A stretch of DNA of 64,000 nucleotides from Streptomyces mobaraensis NBRC 13819 = DSM 40847. GTDB taxonomy: Bacteria; Actinomycetota; Actinomycetes; Streptomycetales; Streptomycetaceae. The position numbers and the translations under genes were made by a program. The DNA lies in contig NZ_CP072827.1 in the NCBI RefSeq assembly GCF_017916255.1, positions 2,542,001 to 2,606,000 on the forward strand, given 5' to 3'. How positions within the stretch are numbered: position 1 is the first letter of the stretch; each line of letters begins with the position of its first letter. Shown piece by piece: positions 9,142-17,086 of the stretch. The notes under the pieces were generated by a model. That model searched no databases and had not been told where the DNA came from. It worked only from the letters and a program-made list of their open reading frames with translations.

Positions 9142-9944
9142 CGCTGGCAGCCCGGGCACCAGAAGAGGTTGCGGGCGGCGAGCCCGGCCGTACGGACCTC
9201 GTCGCCGCAGACGTGGCACGGCTGTCCGGCGCGCCGGTAGACGTAGACCTCGCCGCCGTGGTCGTCCACCCGCGGCGGCCGGCCCATGGCCTCGGGGGTG
9301 TGGTCGGGCCGTACCGTGTCGATTCTGTTGTTGCGCACGCCCTCGCGCATCAGCGCCACCAGGTCGTGCCAGATGGCGTCCCATTCGGAACGGGTGAGGT
9401 CACGGCCCGTCCGGTAGGGGTCGATTCCATGGCGGAAGAGGACCTCCGCCCGGTAGACGTTGCCCACCCCGGCGACCACCTTCTGGTCCATCAGCAGGGC
9501 GGCGATACTCGTCCTGCTGCGCGATATCCGCCGCCAGGCCGGCTCGGGGTCCTCGTCCGCGCGGAGCGGATCGGGTCCCAGCCGGTCGTGTATCGCCTGC
9601 TTCTCACCGTCCGTCAGCAGCGCGCAGGCGGTCGGACCGCGCAGGTCGGCGTACGCGTCCGGGGTGGCCAGCCGCAGCCGGACGGTGTCCGTGGGCGGGG
9701 GCGTGGGGGCGGTGCCGAGCGTGTACTTGCCGAAGAGGCCGAGGTGGACGTGGATCCAGCCGGTGGGCCCGAAGCCGAGGAAGAGGTGCTTGCCGTGCGC
9801 CTCCGCCTCCTCCAGCACCCGGCCGTCCACGAGCGCGGCGCCGTCCGAGAACTTGCCCTGCGGGCTCGTCGCCCGGACCGGGCGGCCCGCGAACAGGGCG
9901 CGGTGGTCCGCCGCCAGGCGGTGGATCGTGTGCCCCTCGGGCAT
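9135..9944 (-). CDS. nei: Fpg/Nei family DNA glycosylase (endonuclease VIII-like)
   Basis: Bifunctional base-excision repair enzyme (269 residues) that removes oxidised bases and cleaves the backbone. The mature N terminus MPEGHTIHRLA gives the catalytic Pro2 and Glu3, Lys near residue 52 lies in AHGKHLFLGF, the helix-two-turn-helix contains QKVVAGVGNVYRAE, and the C-terminal zinc finger is CHVCG ... CPGCQ. The ATG at 9944 is fixed by the catalytic proline; the frame upstream of it is spurious. PEGHT rather than PELPE points to the Nei side of the family. Its original upstream neighbour was probably rpiB, now separated by an IS110-type element. Confidence 0.93.
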   Translation of the reverse strand: MPEGHTIHRLAADHRALFAGRPVRATSPQGKFSDGAALVDGRVLEEAEAHGKHLFLGFGPTGWIHVHLGLFGKYTLGTAPTPPPTDTVRLRLATPDAYADLRGPTACALLTDGEKQAIHDRLGPDPLRADEDPEPAWRRISRSRTSIAALLMDQKVVAGVGNVYRAEVLFRHGIDPYRTGRDLTRSEWDAIWHDLVALMREGVRNNRIDTVRPDHTPEAMGRPPRVDDHGGEVYVYRRAGQPCHVCGDEVRTAGLAARNLFWCPGCQRN

Positions 9945-10112
9945 GGCGTGCGTCCTCCCGGACGGTGTGGGCGGTCGGCGGAACGGCGGCGCCGGGCGGG
10001 CGCGTACCTCTGAGCACGGGCGGGCGCGCACTCCCGAGCACCGGCGCCTCGAGCACCGGCGCGGAACGGCGCCGGACGTCCGCGCTCCGGAACGGCGGCG
10101 CGCAACGGCGAG

Positions 10113-10139
10113 GGGCCCGCCGCGCGGTGCGGCGGGCCC
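10113..10139. terminator. Hairpin terminator between IS element and nei
   Basis: A perfect 11-base stem GGGCCCGCCGC (10113-10123) pairs with 10129-10139 around a 5-base loop. It lies between the right end of the insertion sequence and nei. It may have been the terminator of rpiB before the element inserted. Confidence 0.6.
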
Positions 10140-10209
10140 GGGGGCGTCCGTGGGGCCCGTCGTACGACCGGGCCCCGGTGGTCCGTCCGGCTGGATGCTC
10201 CTATGGATG

Positions 10210-11301
10210 TCAAGCGGCTTCAGTGAGGTCGCCTTGAGTCGTTTGTCGGCTGGTGGATCGGTGGTCGAGGGATCGCATGAGGACGCGGTAGACCTCGCGT
10301 GCGACGTGGCGTTTGAGGCAGCGCATGATGTCCTTCTTCGACAGGCCCTGCTGGGTGCGCCGTTCCATGTAGATGCGGGTGCGTTCGTCCCAGCGCAGGC
10401 GGCAGAGCACGATGGTGTGCAGGGCGTGGTTGGCGGCCCGGTCTCCGCCGCGGTTGAGCCGGTGGCGGTCCCGGCGGCCCGAGGAGGCCGGTATGGGAGC
10501 GACGCCGCACAGGTGGGCGAAGGCTGCTTCGGAGTGCAGCCGGTCGGGGTTGTCACCGGCGGTGGCCAGCAGCTGCCCGGCCACGTCCGCGCCGACTCCT
10601 TGCAGGGCCAGGAGCTCGGGGGCGGCCTGGGCGGTGAGCGTCTTCAGCTCCGCCTCCAGCTCGTCGATCTCCTCGGTCAGGGCCAGGATCCGCCGGCCCA
10701 GCCGGCGCAGGGCCGCCTTGGCCGCGTGCAGCGGGTCGGCGAGATCGTCACCCGGCCGCAGCCGCGCGCACGCCTTCGCCAGCCGGGCGGCGGTCAGCCC
10801 GCGCAGCGGGGCGCGCAGGCTCTCGGGCGCGGTGACCAGCAGTTGCCGTGCCTGGTTGACTGCCTGGGTACGGGACTTGACCGCCGAACGGCGCGGCACC
10901 CGCAGAGCCCGCACGGCTTCCACGACACCGGTGCGGGTCTTGGGGGTCCCGCTCGCCCTGCCGGAGGCCACCGCCACGGCGGCGGCGTAGGCGTCGATCG
11001 GGTCGGACTTGCCCTTCAGCCTGCGGGTTTTGCGGTCCGGCCGGTCGACCTCGACGACCTTCAGTCCCGCTTCGCGCAGAACGCGGGCGAGTTCGGCGCC
11101 GTAGGCGCCGGTGCCTTCCACGCCGACGGCCGTCACGGTGCCCTGGGCGAGCAGCCAGGCCAGGAGCTTGCGATATCCGGGGCCGGTGGCCTCGAACTCC
11201 TGGTCGGCCAGGTGGCGGCCGAGGCGGTCGACCACGGCGGCGTGGTGGGTCTCGCCGTGGGTGTCGATGCCGCCTGTGACTTCCAGGGCCTGGTCCGTCA
11301 T
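10210..11301 (-). CDS. IS110-family transposase (DEDD recombinase)
   Basis: 363 residues. The N-terminal DEDD (RuvC-like) domain begins GGIDTHGETHHAAVVD (first Asp) and continues with GVEGTGAYGAELARVL (Glu) and KGKSDPIDAYAAA (the closing Asp pair). The C-terminal Tnp20-like domain has GVGADVAGQLLA and HLCGVAPIPASSG, with the conserved serine. The ATG at 11301 (MTDQALEVTGG) is chosen because the open frame continues past the element's left end, so upstream starts are impossible; a GTG at 11310 is an alternative. The protein is intact, so the element may still be active. It stops 5 bases before the right-hand repeat. Confidence 0.92.
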   Translation of the reverse strand: MTDQALEVTGGIDTHGETHHAAVVDRLGRHLADQEFEATGPGYRKLLAWLLAQGTVTAVGVEGTGAYGAELARVLREAGLKVVEVDRPDRKTRRLKGKSDPIDAYAAAVAVASGRASGTPKTRTGVVEAVRALRVPRRSAVKSRTQAVNQARQLLVTAPESLRAPLRGLTAARLAKACARLRPGDDLADPLHAAKAALRRLGRRILALTEEIDELEAELKTLTAQAAPELLALQGVGADVAGQLLATAGDNPDRLHSEAAFAHLCGVAPIPASSGRRDRHRLNRGGDRAANHALHTIVLCRLRWDERTRIYMERRTQQGLSKKDIMRCLKRHVAREVYRVLMRSLDHRSTSRQTTQGDLTEAA

Positions 11302-11400
11302 GCTGGTCACTGCCGTCCTCTCGCTGATCCCGGTAGGGCGGCACGCGCCGGCCGGGCGGGCGGACAAGACAGTGGCGGGGCTTCTTGACCAAGCTCCTAT
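11302..11400 (-). ncRNA. Candidate bridge-RNA region of the IS110 element
   Basis: The 99 bases between the left end and the transposase start are the only sizeable non-coding DNA in the element. IS110-group elements encode a bridge RNA in this position. On the bottom strand a stem TGCCG (11339-11343) with CGGCA (11311-11315) encloses an inner hairpin CCC-TACC-GGG (11329-11338). The region is shorter than the bridge RNA of IS621, so the RNA, if present, may extend into the coding start. The RNA itself is inferred. Confidence 0.35.
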
Positions 11401-11535
11401 AAGGTCACGGTCGCCCGTCCGGTCGCGTGCGAGGCGGCTCCTCCGAGCGGATCGACAAATCCCAAACAAGACAGTCGAGACGTCGGTCAGTCCGTGAGTC
11501 AGACCCGTCGGAGAAGCCACGTCACATCCTCACTG

Positions 11536-12024
11536 TCAGTCCTGCTGCGGGTGGTGCGCCGGGATGGCGGGCAGCTCGCCCGTCGTCTCGTAGCGGCTGA
11601 GCATCTCGATGCGGCGAGTGTGACGCTCCTCACCCGAGTACGGCGTGGCAAGGAACACCTCGACGAACTTCGTCGCCTCGTCCTCGGAGTGCATCCGGGC
11701 GCCCACCGCGATCACGTTCGCGTTGTTGTGCTCGCGGCCCAGCGCGGCCGTCTGCTCGCTCCAGGCGAGCGCCGCGCGGACGCCCTTGACCTTGTTCGCG
11801 GCGATCTGCTCGCCGTTGCCGGAGCCGCCGATCACGATGCCGAGGCTGCCCTCGTCCGCGGCGGTCCGCTCGGCGGCCCGCAGGCAGAACGGGGGGTAGT
11901 CGTCCTGGGCGTCGTAGAGGTGCGGGCCGCAGTCGACGGGCTCGTGGCCGTGGGCCTTGAGCCACTCGACGAGGTGGGTCTTGAGTTCGTAACCGGCATG
12001 GTCGGAGCCGAGGTACACGCGCAT
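11536..12024 (-). CDS. rpiB: Ribose-5-phosphate isomerase B
   Basis: Interconverts ribulose-5-phosphate and ribose-5-phosphate in the pentose phosphate pathway (162 residues, normal family length). Motifs: MRVYLGSDHAGYELK at the N terminus, CGPHLYDAQDDYP for phosphate and substrate contacts, and GGSGNGEQIAANKVKG, in which the Glu replaces the catalytic Cys of E. coli RpiB, as in the mycobacterial enzyme. The ATG at 12024 is set by this conserved N terminus. It diverges from an amino-acid permease gene, with a shared 156-base promoter region. An IS110-type element lies 136 bases downstream. Confidence 0.96.
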   Translation of the reverse strand: MRVYLGSDHAGYELKTHLVEWLKAHGHEPVDCGPHLYDAQDDYPPFCLRAAERTAADEGSLGIVIGGSGNGEQIAANKVKGVRAALAWSEQTAALGREHNNANVIAVGARMHSEDEATKFVEVFLATPYSGEERHTRRIEMLSRYETTGELPAIPAHHPQQD

Positions 12025-12180
12025 GCGTCCGAGTGTGGCACGTCCCGGCGCGTGGCCGCGCCAGTGGCCCTGATCGGTACACCGGGTGAACACAACGATA
12101 CGGATTCGGGTCTTCCGAAATACACCTTCGAAAAGTTCTAATGCGGGGGCTCGCAACCCGAGAACCAAAGGAAACTGCCC

Positions 12181-13614
12181 ATGAGCGCGATACCGCCGAC
12201 CATGACGAAGGCGTCGTCCGGCGATCCCGCGGACGCCGCGCCGGCGACGGGGGACGGCCTCAAGGCCGGCCTCAAGAACCGCCACCTTTCCATGATCGCC
12301 ATTGGTGGGGTCATCGGCGCCGGACTCTTCGTGGGTTCCGGATCCGGTATCGCCGCCGCCGGTCCCGGCATTCTGATCTCGTACGCCCTCGTGGGCACGA
12401 TGGTCGTCCTCGTCATGCGGATGCTCGGCGAAATGGCCGCCGCGAATCCGACCTCCGGCTCGTTCTCCGCCTACGCGGACCGCGGCCTGGGCCGCTGGGC
12501 CGGTTTCACCATCGGCTGGCTCTACTGGTTCTTCTGGGTCGTCGTGCTGGCGGTCGAGGCCACGGCGGGCGCCGCGATCCTCAACAGCTGGGTGCCGGAC
12601 GTGCCCAAGTGGGCCTGGGCGCTGATCGTCATGGTCGTGCTCACCGCCACCAACCTGGCCTCGGTCAGCTCGTACGGTGAGTTCGAGTTCTGGTTCGCGG
12701 GCATCAAGGTCGTCGCCATCGCCGCGTTCGTCGTCATCGGCGGGCTCGCGGTCTTCGGCGTGCTGCCCGGTTCGAAGAACGAGGGCGCGGGCCTGGCCCA
12801 CCTCACCGACGCGGGCGGCTTCCTGCCCCACGGTCCCGGCGCGATCCTCACCGGCGTGCTGATGGTCGTCTTCTCCTTCATGGGCAGCGAGATCGTCACC
12901 CTCGCCGCCGGCGAGTCCGAGAACCCGCAGAAGGCCGTCCGGCAGGCGACCAACAGCGTCATCTGGCGCATCGCCGTCTTCTACCTCGGTTCGATCTTCG
13001 TCGTCGTCACCCTGCTGCCCTGGAACTCCAAGGCGATCCTCAAGGACGGCAGTTACGTCGCGGCGCTGAACTCGATCGGCATCCCGCACGCCGGCCAGGT
13101 CATGAACGTCATCGTCCTGACCGCCGTCCTCTCCTGCCTCAACTCGGGCCTGTACACCGCCTCCCGCATGGCCTTCTCGCTCGGCCAGCGCGGCGACGCG
13201 CCGAAGGCGTTCGCCCGCGTCAACAAGCGGGGCGTGCCGCAGGCGGCGATCCTGGGTTCGGTCGTCTTCGGCTTCCTGTCGGTCTTCTTCAACTACATGT
13301 GGCCCGACACGGTCTTCAAGTTCCTGCTCAACTCGTCGGGCGCGGTCGCCCTGTTCGTGTGGCTGGTCATCTGCTTCACGCAGCTGAAGATGCGCGGCAT
13401 CATCCTGCGCGAGATGCCGGAGAAGCTGGTCGTGCGGATGTGGCTGTTCCCGTACCTGACCTGGGCCACGATCGGCATGATCCTCTTCGTGCTCGGCTAC
13501 ATGGTCTACGACGGCGGCGACAACCGCGAGCAGGTCGCCCTCTCGGTCCTGGTGGCCGTGGTCGTCCTGGCCATCGGCCTGGTCCTGGACCGACGCCGGC
13601 GGGCGGTGAAGTAG
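12181..13614 (+). CDS. Amino-acid permease, AAT/APC family (paralogue 1)
   Basis: Proton-coupled amino-acid importer with about 12 membrane helices (477 residues). The N-terminal signature KNRHLSMIAIGGVIGAGLFV and the helix-1 glycine-rich unwinding motif GSGSGIAAAGPG are typical of the GabP/AnsP/ProY group, as are EFEFWFAGIKV and MFSLGQRG-like segments (MAFSLGQRGDAPKAF). The ATG at 12181 follows AAAGGAAA. Substrate is not predictable; GABA or asparagine type is likely. A strong hairpin ends the unit. It is one of three related permeases in 6.5 kb. Confidence 0.9.
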   Translation: MSAIPPTMTKASSGDPADAAPATGDGLKAGLKNRHLSMIAIGGVIGAGLFVGSGSGIAAAGPGILISYALVGTMVVLVMRMLGEMAAANPTSGSFSAYADRGLGRWAGFTIGWLYWFFWVVVLAVEATAGAAILNSWVPDVPKWAWALIVMVVLTATNLASVSSYGEFEFWFAGIKVVAIAAFVVIGGLAVFGVLPGSKNEGAGLAHLTDAGGFLPHGPGAILTGVLMVVFSFMGSEIVTLAAGESENPQKAVRQATNSVIWRIAVFYLGSIFVVVTLLPWNSKAILKDGSYVAALNSIGIPHAGQVMNVIVLTAVLSCLNSGLYTASRMAFSLGQRGDAPKAFARVNKRGVPQAAILGSVVFGFLSVFFNYMWPDTVFKFLLNSSGAVALFVWLVICFTQLKMRGIILREMPEKLVVRMWLFPYLTWATIGMILFVLGYMVYDGGDNREQVALSVLVAVVVLAIGLVLDRRRRAVK

Positions 13615-13637
13615 CCTCCGGCGGACCTCGGCGTCTG

Positions 13638-13682
13638 ACGGCGGTGGGCCCCACCCTTGGGAGGGTGCGGGCCCACCGCCGT
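13638..13682 (+). terminator. Terminator after permease 1
   Basis: A 14-base stem (ACGGCGGTGGGCCC at 13638-13651 with 13669-13682) continues, after one bulged base, into an inner CACCC/GGGTG stem. It starts 24 bases past the permease stop. Confidence 0.75.
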
Positions 13683-13820
13683 TCCCGTTCACCCGACGGT
13701 CGGTTCGTGGCATCCGGCATCCGAGATCGGTCACGCCGAGTCCGGTCACGGACTTCCCGGCCGGAAGGGCGGACGCCGCCCTACCGTGGGGCCCGGATCC
13801 GTACGGGAAAGGGTGCACAG

Positions 13821-14447
13821 ATGGCCGTCGGCGAGCACGTCCGGGACGACCGCCCCCGGCAGAGCTCCGGCCGGCACCGGCCGCAGGTCCCGGGCGTGCC
13901 CGGGAAGCTGAGGGACGTCGCGGCGTTCATCCGGGAGAAGACCGGCCTCCGAGTGGAGGTCGTCCGCGGCAACGTGCTGGCCACGACGCCTCGTTCCCGG
14001 GCGGATGCCCTGCTCATGAGCGAGCTGCACGAGGCCCTGAACCGGTGCCGCTCCGACGGGGTGGGGTCCTTCCAGAGCGCGTCGATCGGCCTCGCCGGCG
14101 ACCCCGACGACTTCGTCACGCCCCTCATGGTGGTCTGCGACCTGTCGGTGATGGATTCCGACGAGTGGCTGCTGTCCGGTGAAGAAGTGGAGCTGGCCAT
14201 CGAGGTGGCGTCCTCACCCCGCGACCCGAGGGTCGGAGTCGCGGACAGGATCGCCTGGTACGCCGAGGCCAAGGTGCCCTTGGTGCTCTGTCTGCGGCCG
14301 GTGGAGCAGGAGTGGGAGCTGCACGCCCGTCCCTCGGCCGAGGGATACCGCGCCCTCACCCAGGGGCGCTACGGCGAGCCCGTCCCCCTCCCCGAGCGCC
14401 TGGGCGGCGACCTGCTGACAGAGCACCTGCCGCGTTACACGCGCTAG
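13821..14447 (+). CDS. Uma2 family (DUF820) endonuclease-fold protein
   Basis: 208 residues with the Uma2 layout, a restriction-endonuclease-like fold: an early GLRVEVVRGNVLA strand pair, then PDDFVTPLMVVCDLSV and ELAIEVASSPRDPRVGVADRIAWYAEAKVPLVLCLRP, where the acidic residues and YA-x-VPLVL motif match the PD-(D/E)XK core. Streptomyces genomes carry many such genes and their biological role is not established; nuclease activity is an inference from the fold. The ATG at 13821 follows AAGGG at a spacing of about 10. It is convergent with bioY across a perfect bidirectional hairpin. Confidence 0.82.
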   Translation: MAVGEHVRDDRPRQSSGRHRPQVPGVPGKLRDVAAFIREKTGLRVEVVRGNVLATTPRSRADALLMSELHEALNRCRSDGVGSFQSASIGLAGDPDDFVTPLMVVCDLSVMDSDEWLLSGEEVELAIEVASSPRDPRVGVADRIAWYAEAKVPLVLCLRPVEQEWELHARPSAEGYRALTQGRYGEPVPLPERLGGDLLTEHLPRYTR

Positions 14448-14453
14448 AAGCGA

Positions 14454-14505
14454 TACGGGCGCGGGCCCGCACCCCCTACGAACGGGGTGCGGGCCCGCGC
14501 CCGTA
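14454..14505. terminator. Bidirectional terminator between Uma2 gene and bioY
   Basis: A perfect 22-base stem (14454-14475 with 14484-14505) closes an 8-base loop (CTACGAAC). It sits exactly between the two convergent stop codons. Confidence 0.9.
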
Positions 14506-14520
14506 CGGAAAGAAGGAGCC

Positions 14521-15114
14521 TCAGCCCCGCCGACCCAGCAGCTTCCACGCCGTGGGCAGCGCCCCCATCGCCAGCGCCGCCTTGAGCGCGTCGCCGATGA
14601 GGAACGGGGTCAAACCCGCCGCCACGGCGTCGCCGAGCGGCATGTGGAGGGCGAGGGCCAGGTACGGGACGCCGACGGCGTAGATGATCGCGGTGCCGAG
14701 GGCCATGGTGCCCGCGGTGCGCAGGACCGAGCGGTCGGCGCCGCGGCGGGCCAGGGCGCCGACGACGGTGGCGGCGAGCAGCATGCCGAGGACGTAGCCG
14801 AAGGAGGGGAAGGCGGCGCCGGACTTGCCGTCGGCGAACCAGGGCAGGCCGGCGATGCCGGCGAGCGCGTAGAGAGCCAGCGAGAGGAAGCCGCGGCGGG
14901 CGCCGAGGGACGTACCGACGAGGAGCGCCGCGAAGGTCTGGCCGGAGACCGGGACGGGCGAGCCCGGGACCGGCACGGTGAGCTGGGCGGCGAGGCCGGT
15001 GAGGGCGGCGCCGCCGACGACGAGGGCGACGTCCCGGGCCCGGGAGGAGGACGCGGGCAGGAGATCGGCGAGGACCGTACCGGTCCGGGGGACTGAAACT
15101 GCGGCGCTGGCCAT
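14521..15114 (-). CDS. bioY: BioY, biotin-binding S component of an ECF transporter
   Basis: Six-helix membrane protein (197 residues) that captures biotin. Typical BioY motifs: LTVPVPGSPVPVSGQTFAAL near the first loop, GARRGFLSLALYALAGIAGLP and FPSFGYVLGMLLAA, and GDALKAALA near the C terminus. The ATG at 15114 has GGAG upstream; an upstream in-frame ATG at 15192 has no ribosome binding site. No BioM/BioN (ATPase and T component) lies nearby, so it would act alone or with a shared ECF module. It is divergent from permease 2. Confidence 0.92.
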   Translation of the reverse strand: MASAAVSVPRTGTVLADLLPASSSRARDVALVVGGAALTGLAAQLTVPVPGSPVPVSGQTFAALLVGTSLGARRGFLSLALYALAGIAGLPWFADGKSGAAFPSFGYVLGMLLAATVVGALARRGADRSVLRTAGTMALGTAIIYAVGVPYLALALHMPLGDAVAAGLTPFLIGDALKAALAMGALPTAWKLLGRRG

Positions 15115-15499
15115 CGGTACTCCGCTGGAGGAAGGGTCGGATACGGGGCTCGGGACTCGTACGAGAACCGAGGACTTACGGGGCTCATACACAGAACACC
15201 GCGACGTTAGCCCAGCTCACTCGAATCGGCATGAGGCAGCCGTCACAAAGGCCCCCCACCCGCTTTGGAAGGTTCCCGAAGGCGGCGACGGACCGAGTGA
15301 TGCTCGTCACCGAAAGGGCCGCTCGGCTTGGTTCACGCCGCCGTACCGGGAGAATGGTGAGACTTGCGCGCACTTTTCACGTGTCGCATGCTTTGCGCCC
15401 ACCGCCGACCCGTGGAGGGCGCGGGCACCGCCGAGACGTCGCGCCACCGCATCCCGTGCGCCCCCGGCGCGCGCCGCACGAACCGAGAGTACGAGCCCC
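15115..15499. other. Divergent promoter region, bioY / permease 2
   Basis: 385 bases without a gene. It must hold the promoters of both divergent transcripts. I see no clear TGAAC/GTTCA-type BioQ operator, riboswitch or long palindrome. Confidence 0.5.
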
Positions 15500-16900
15500 A
15501 TGCACGACGCACCCCCCACCGCCGAGCCGCTCGCCGGTGAGAGAGAGCCGCTGTCCGCGGGGCTCAAGCAGCGGCACCTGACGATGCTGGGGCTGGGCGG
15601 CGTGATCGGCGCCGGCCTGTTCGTCGGCTCGGGCGCCGGGATCTCCGTCGCGGGTCCCGGGATCATCATTTCCTACCTGCTGGCGGGCGCCCTCGCCATG
15701 CTGGTGATGCGGATGCTGGGCGAGCTGTCGTCGGCGATGCCCGCGTCCGGTTCGTTCTCGGTGCACGCGGAGCGGGCGCTCGGCCGCTGGGCCGGGTTCA
15801 CGGTGGGCTGGCTCTACTGGTTCCTGCTGGTCATCGTGCTCGCCGTGGAGGCGACGGCCGCCGCGCAGATCGCGCACGGCTGGGTGCCGGGGATGCCGCA
15901 GTGGGCCTGGGTGCTGGTGTTCATGGTGGTGTTCACCACCGCCAATCTCACCGCCGTGAAGAACTTCGGCGAGTTCGAGTTCTGGTTCGCCGCCCTGAAG
16001 ATCGGCGCGATCCTCCTCTTCCTCGCCCTCAGCCTGCTGGCGATCTTCGGGCTGCTCCCGGACACCGACCCCGTGGGCCTCACCAACCTCACCGGCCAGG
16101 GCGGCTTCCTGCCCAACGGCTGGAGCGGCGTGATCTCCGGCGTGCTCGCGGTGGCCTTCGCCTTCGGCGGCCTGGAGGTCGTCACGATCGCCGCCGCCGA
16201 GTCCGAGGACCCGGAGCGCGCGGTGGGCCGCGCGGTGCGCAGCGCCGTGTGGCGCATCCTCTTCTTCTACGTGGGTTCGATGCTCGTCATCGTCACCCTT
16301 CTCCCCTGGTCGTCGCTGAAGCCCGGGCAGAGCCCCTACGTGGCGGTGCTGGACCGCATCGGGGTGCCGGCGTCCGGCCAGATCATGCAGATCGTGATCT
16401 TTGTGGCGCTGCTGTCGGCGCTCAACGCCAACCTCTACGGCTCGTCCCGCATGGTCTTCTCGCTCGCCGAGCGCGGCGAGGCCCCGCGGTCGCTGCTGAC
16501 GGTCTCGCGCGGCGGGGTGCCGCGCCGCGCGGTGTTCGCCTCCGTGGCGTTCGGCTTCGCGTCCGTCGTCCTCAATCTCGAGTGGCCGGATTCGATCTTC
16601 CGCTATCTGCTCAACTCGGTCGGCGCGGTACTCCTCTTCGTCTGGGGCCTGATCGCCGCCTCCCAGCTGCGGCTGCGCCGCCGCATCGAACGGGAGATGC
16701 CCGAGCGGCTGACGTTGCGGATGTGGTGCTTCCCGTATCTGACCTGGGCCGCCCTGACCGGGATGGCGGCGGTGCTGGTGCTGATGCTCACCGACGAGGC
16801 CGCCCGCCCGCAGCTGCTGTGGTCGGCGGCGGCCACCGGCGCGGTGCTCGCGGTCGCGGGGATCCGGGAGTTCCGGATCCGCCGTCGTGACCGTGCTTAG
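15500..16900 (+). CDS. Amino-acid permease, AAT/APC family (paralogue 2)
   Basis: 466 residues, about 12 membrane helices. It begins MHDAPPTAEPLAG at an ATG at 15500; the frame is open upstream but carries no family sequence. Family motifs: KQRHLTMLGLGGVIGAGLFV, GSGAGISVAGPG, EFEFWFAALKIGAILLF, SSRMVFSLAERGEAP. It is clearly related to the permeases at 12181 and 17087 throughout its length. It has its own upstream region and is divergent from bioY. The substrate is unknown. The GAGAG about 10 bases upstream is a weak ribosome binding site. Confidence 0.9.
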   Translation: MHDAPPTAEPLAGEREPLSAGLKQRHLTMLGLGGVIGAGLFVGSGAGISVAGPGIIISYLLAGALAMLVMRMLGELSSAMPASGSFSVHAERALGRWAGFTVGWLYWFLLVIVLAVEATAAAQIAHGWVPGMPQWAWVLVFMVVFTTANLTAVKNFGEFEFWFAALKIGAILLFLALSLLAIFGLLPDTDPVGLTNLTGQGGFLPNGWSGVISGVLAVAFAFGGLEVVTIAAAESEDPERAVGRAVRSAVWRILFFYVGSMLVIVTLLPWSSLKPGQSPYVAVLDRIGVPASGQIMQIVIFVALLSALNANLYGSSRMVFSLAERGEAPRSLLTVSRGGVPRRAVFASVAFGFASVVLNLEWPDSIFRYLLNSVGAVLLFVWGLIAASQLRLRRRIEREMPERLTLRMWCFPYLTWAALTGMAAVLVLMLTDEAARPQLLWSAAATGAVLAVAGIREFRIRRRDRA

Positions 16901-17029
16901 CGCGTAAAGACATTGATTCTGGCGATATATCAGGTGCGGAGAGTAATCCTCGCGTCTAAATATCGGACATCCGTGTGACAAGTGTTGTCCTGAGCGAACA
17001 TCACCCCCACACTGAGGCAACTTTTCCGG

Positions 17030-17050
17030 GTTGTTGCCGGTTGTAACAAC
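17030..17050. promoter_or_regulatory. Inverted repeat upstream of permease 3
   Basis: GTTGTT (17030-17035) and AACAAC (17045-17050) form a 6-base inverted repeat with a 9-base spacer, 36 bases before the start codon in an unusually AT-rich 186-base leader. It could be a repressor site; no regulator is known for it. Confidence 0.35.
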
Positions 17051-17086
17051 CCTTTCATCACTCATTCCACGGGGACAGACACGACC

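Larger units (their letters stand above)
10197..11400 (-). mobile_element. IS110-family insertion sequence
   Basis: About 1.2 kb, on the bottom strand, carrying one transposase gene. The same 8 bases GCTCCTAT occur at 10197-10204 and 11393-11400, just outside the transposase stop and at the far end of the upstream region, as expected if the recombination core is duplicated at both ends. Subterminal GTCAAG/CTTGAC motifs lie next to each copy. There are no long terminal inverted repeats, as is normal for IS110. The non-coding DNA is almost all on the 5' side of the gene, which fits the IS110 group rather than IS1111. Exact boundaries are inferred. Confidence 0.75.

Noticed and set aside
10210..11400. 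IS1111 subgroup assignment for the insertion sequence
   Set aside because: The non-coding DNA is on the 5' side of the transposase and only a few bases separate the stop codon from the right end, opposite to IS1111.
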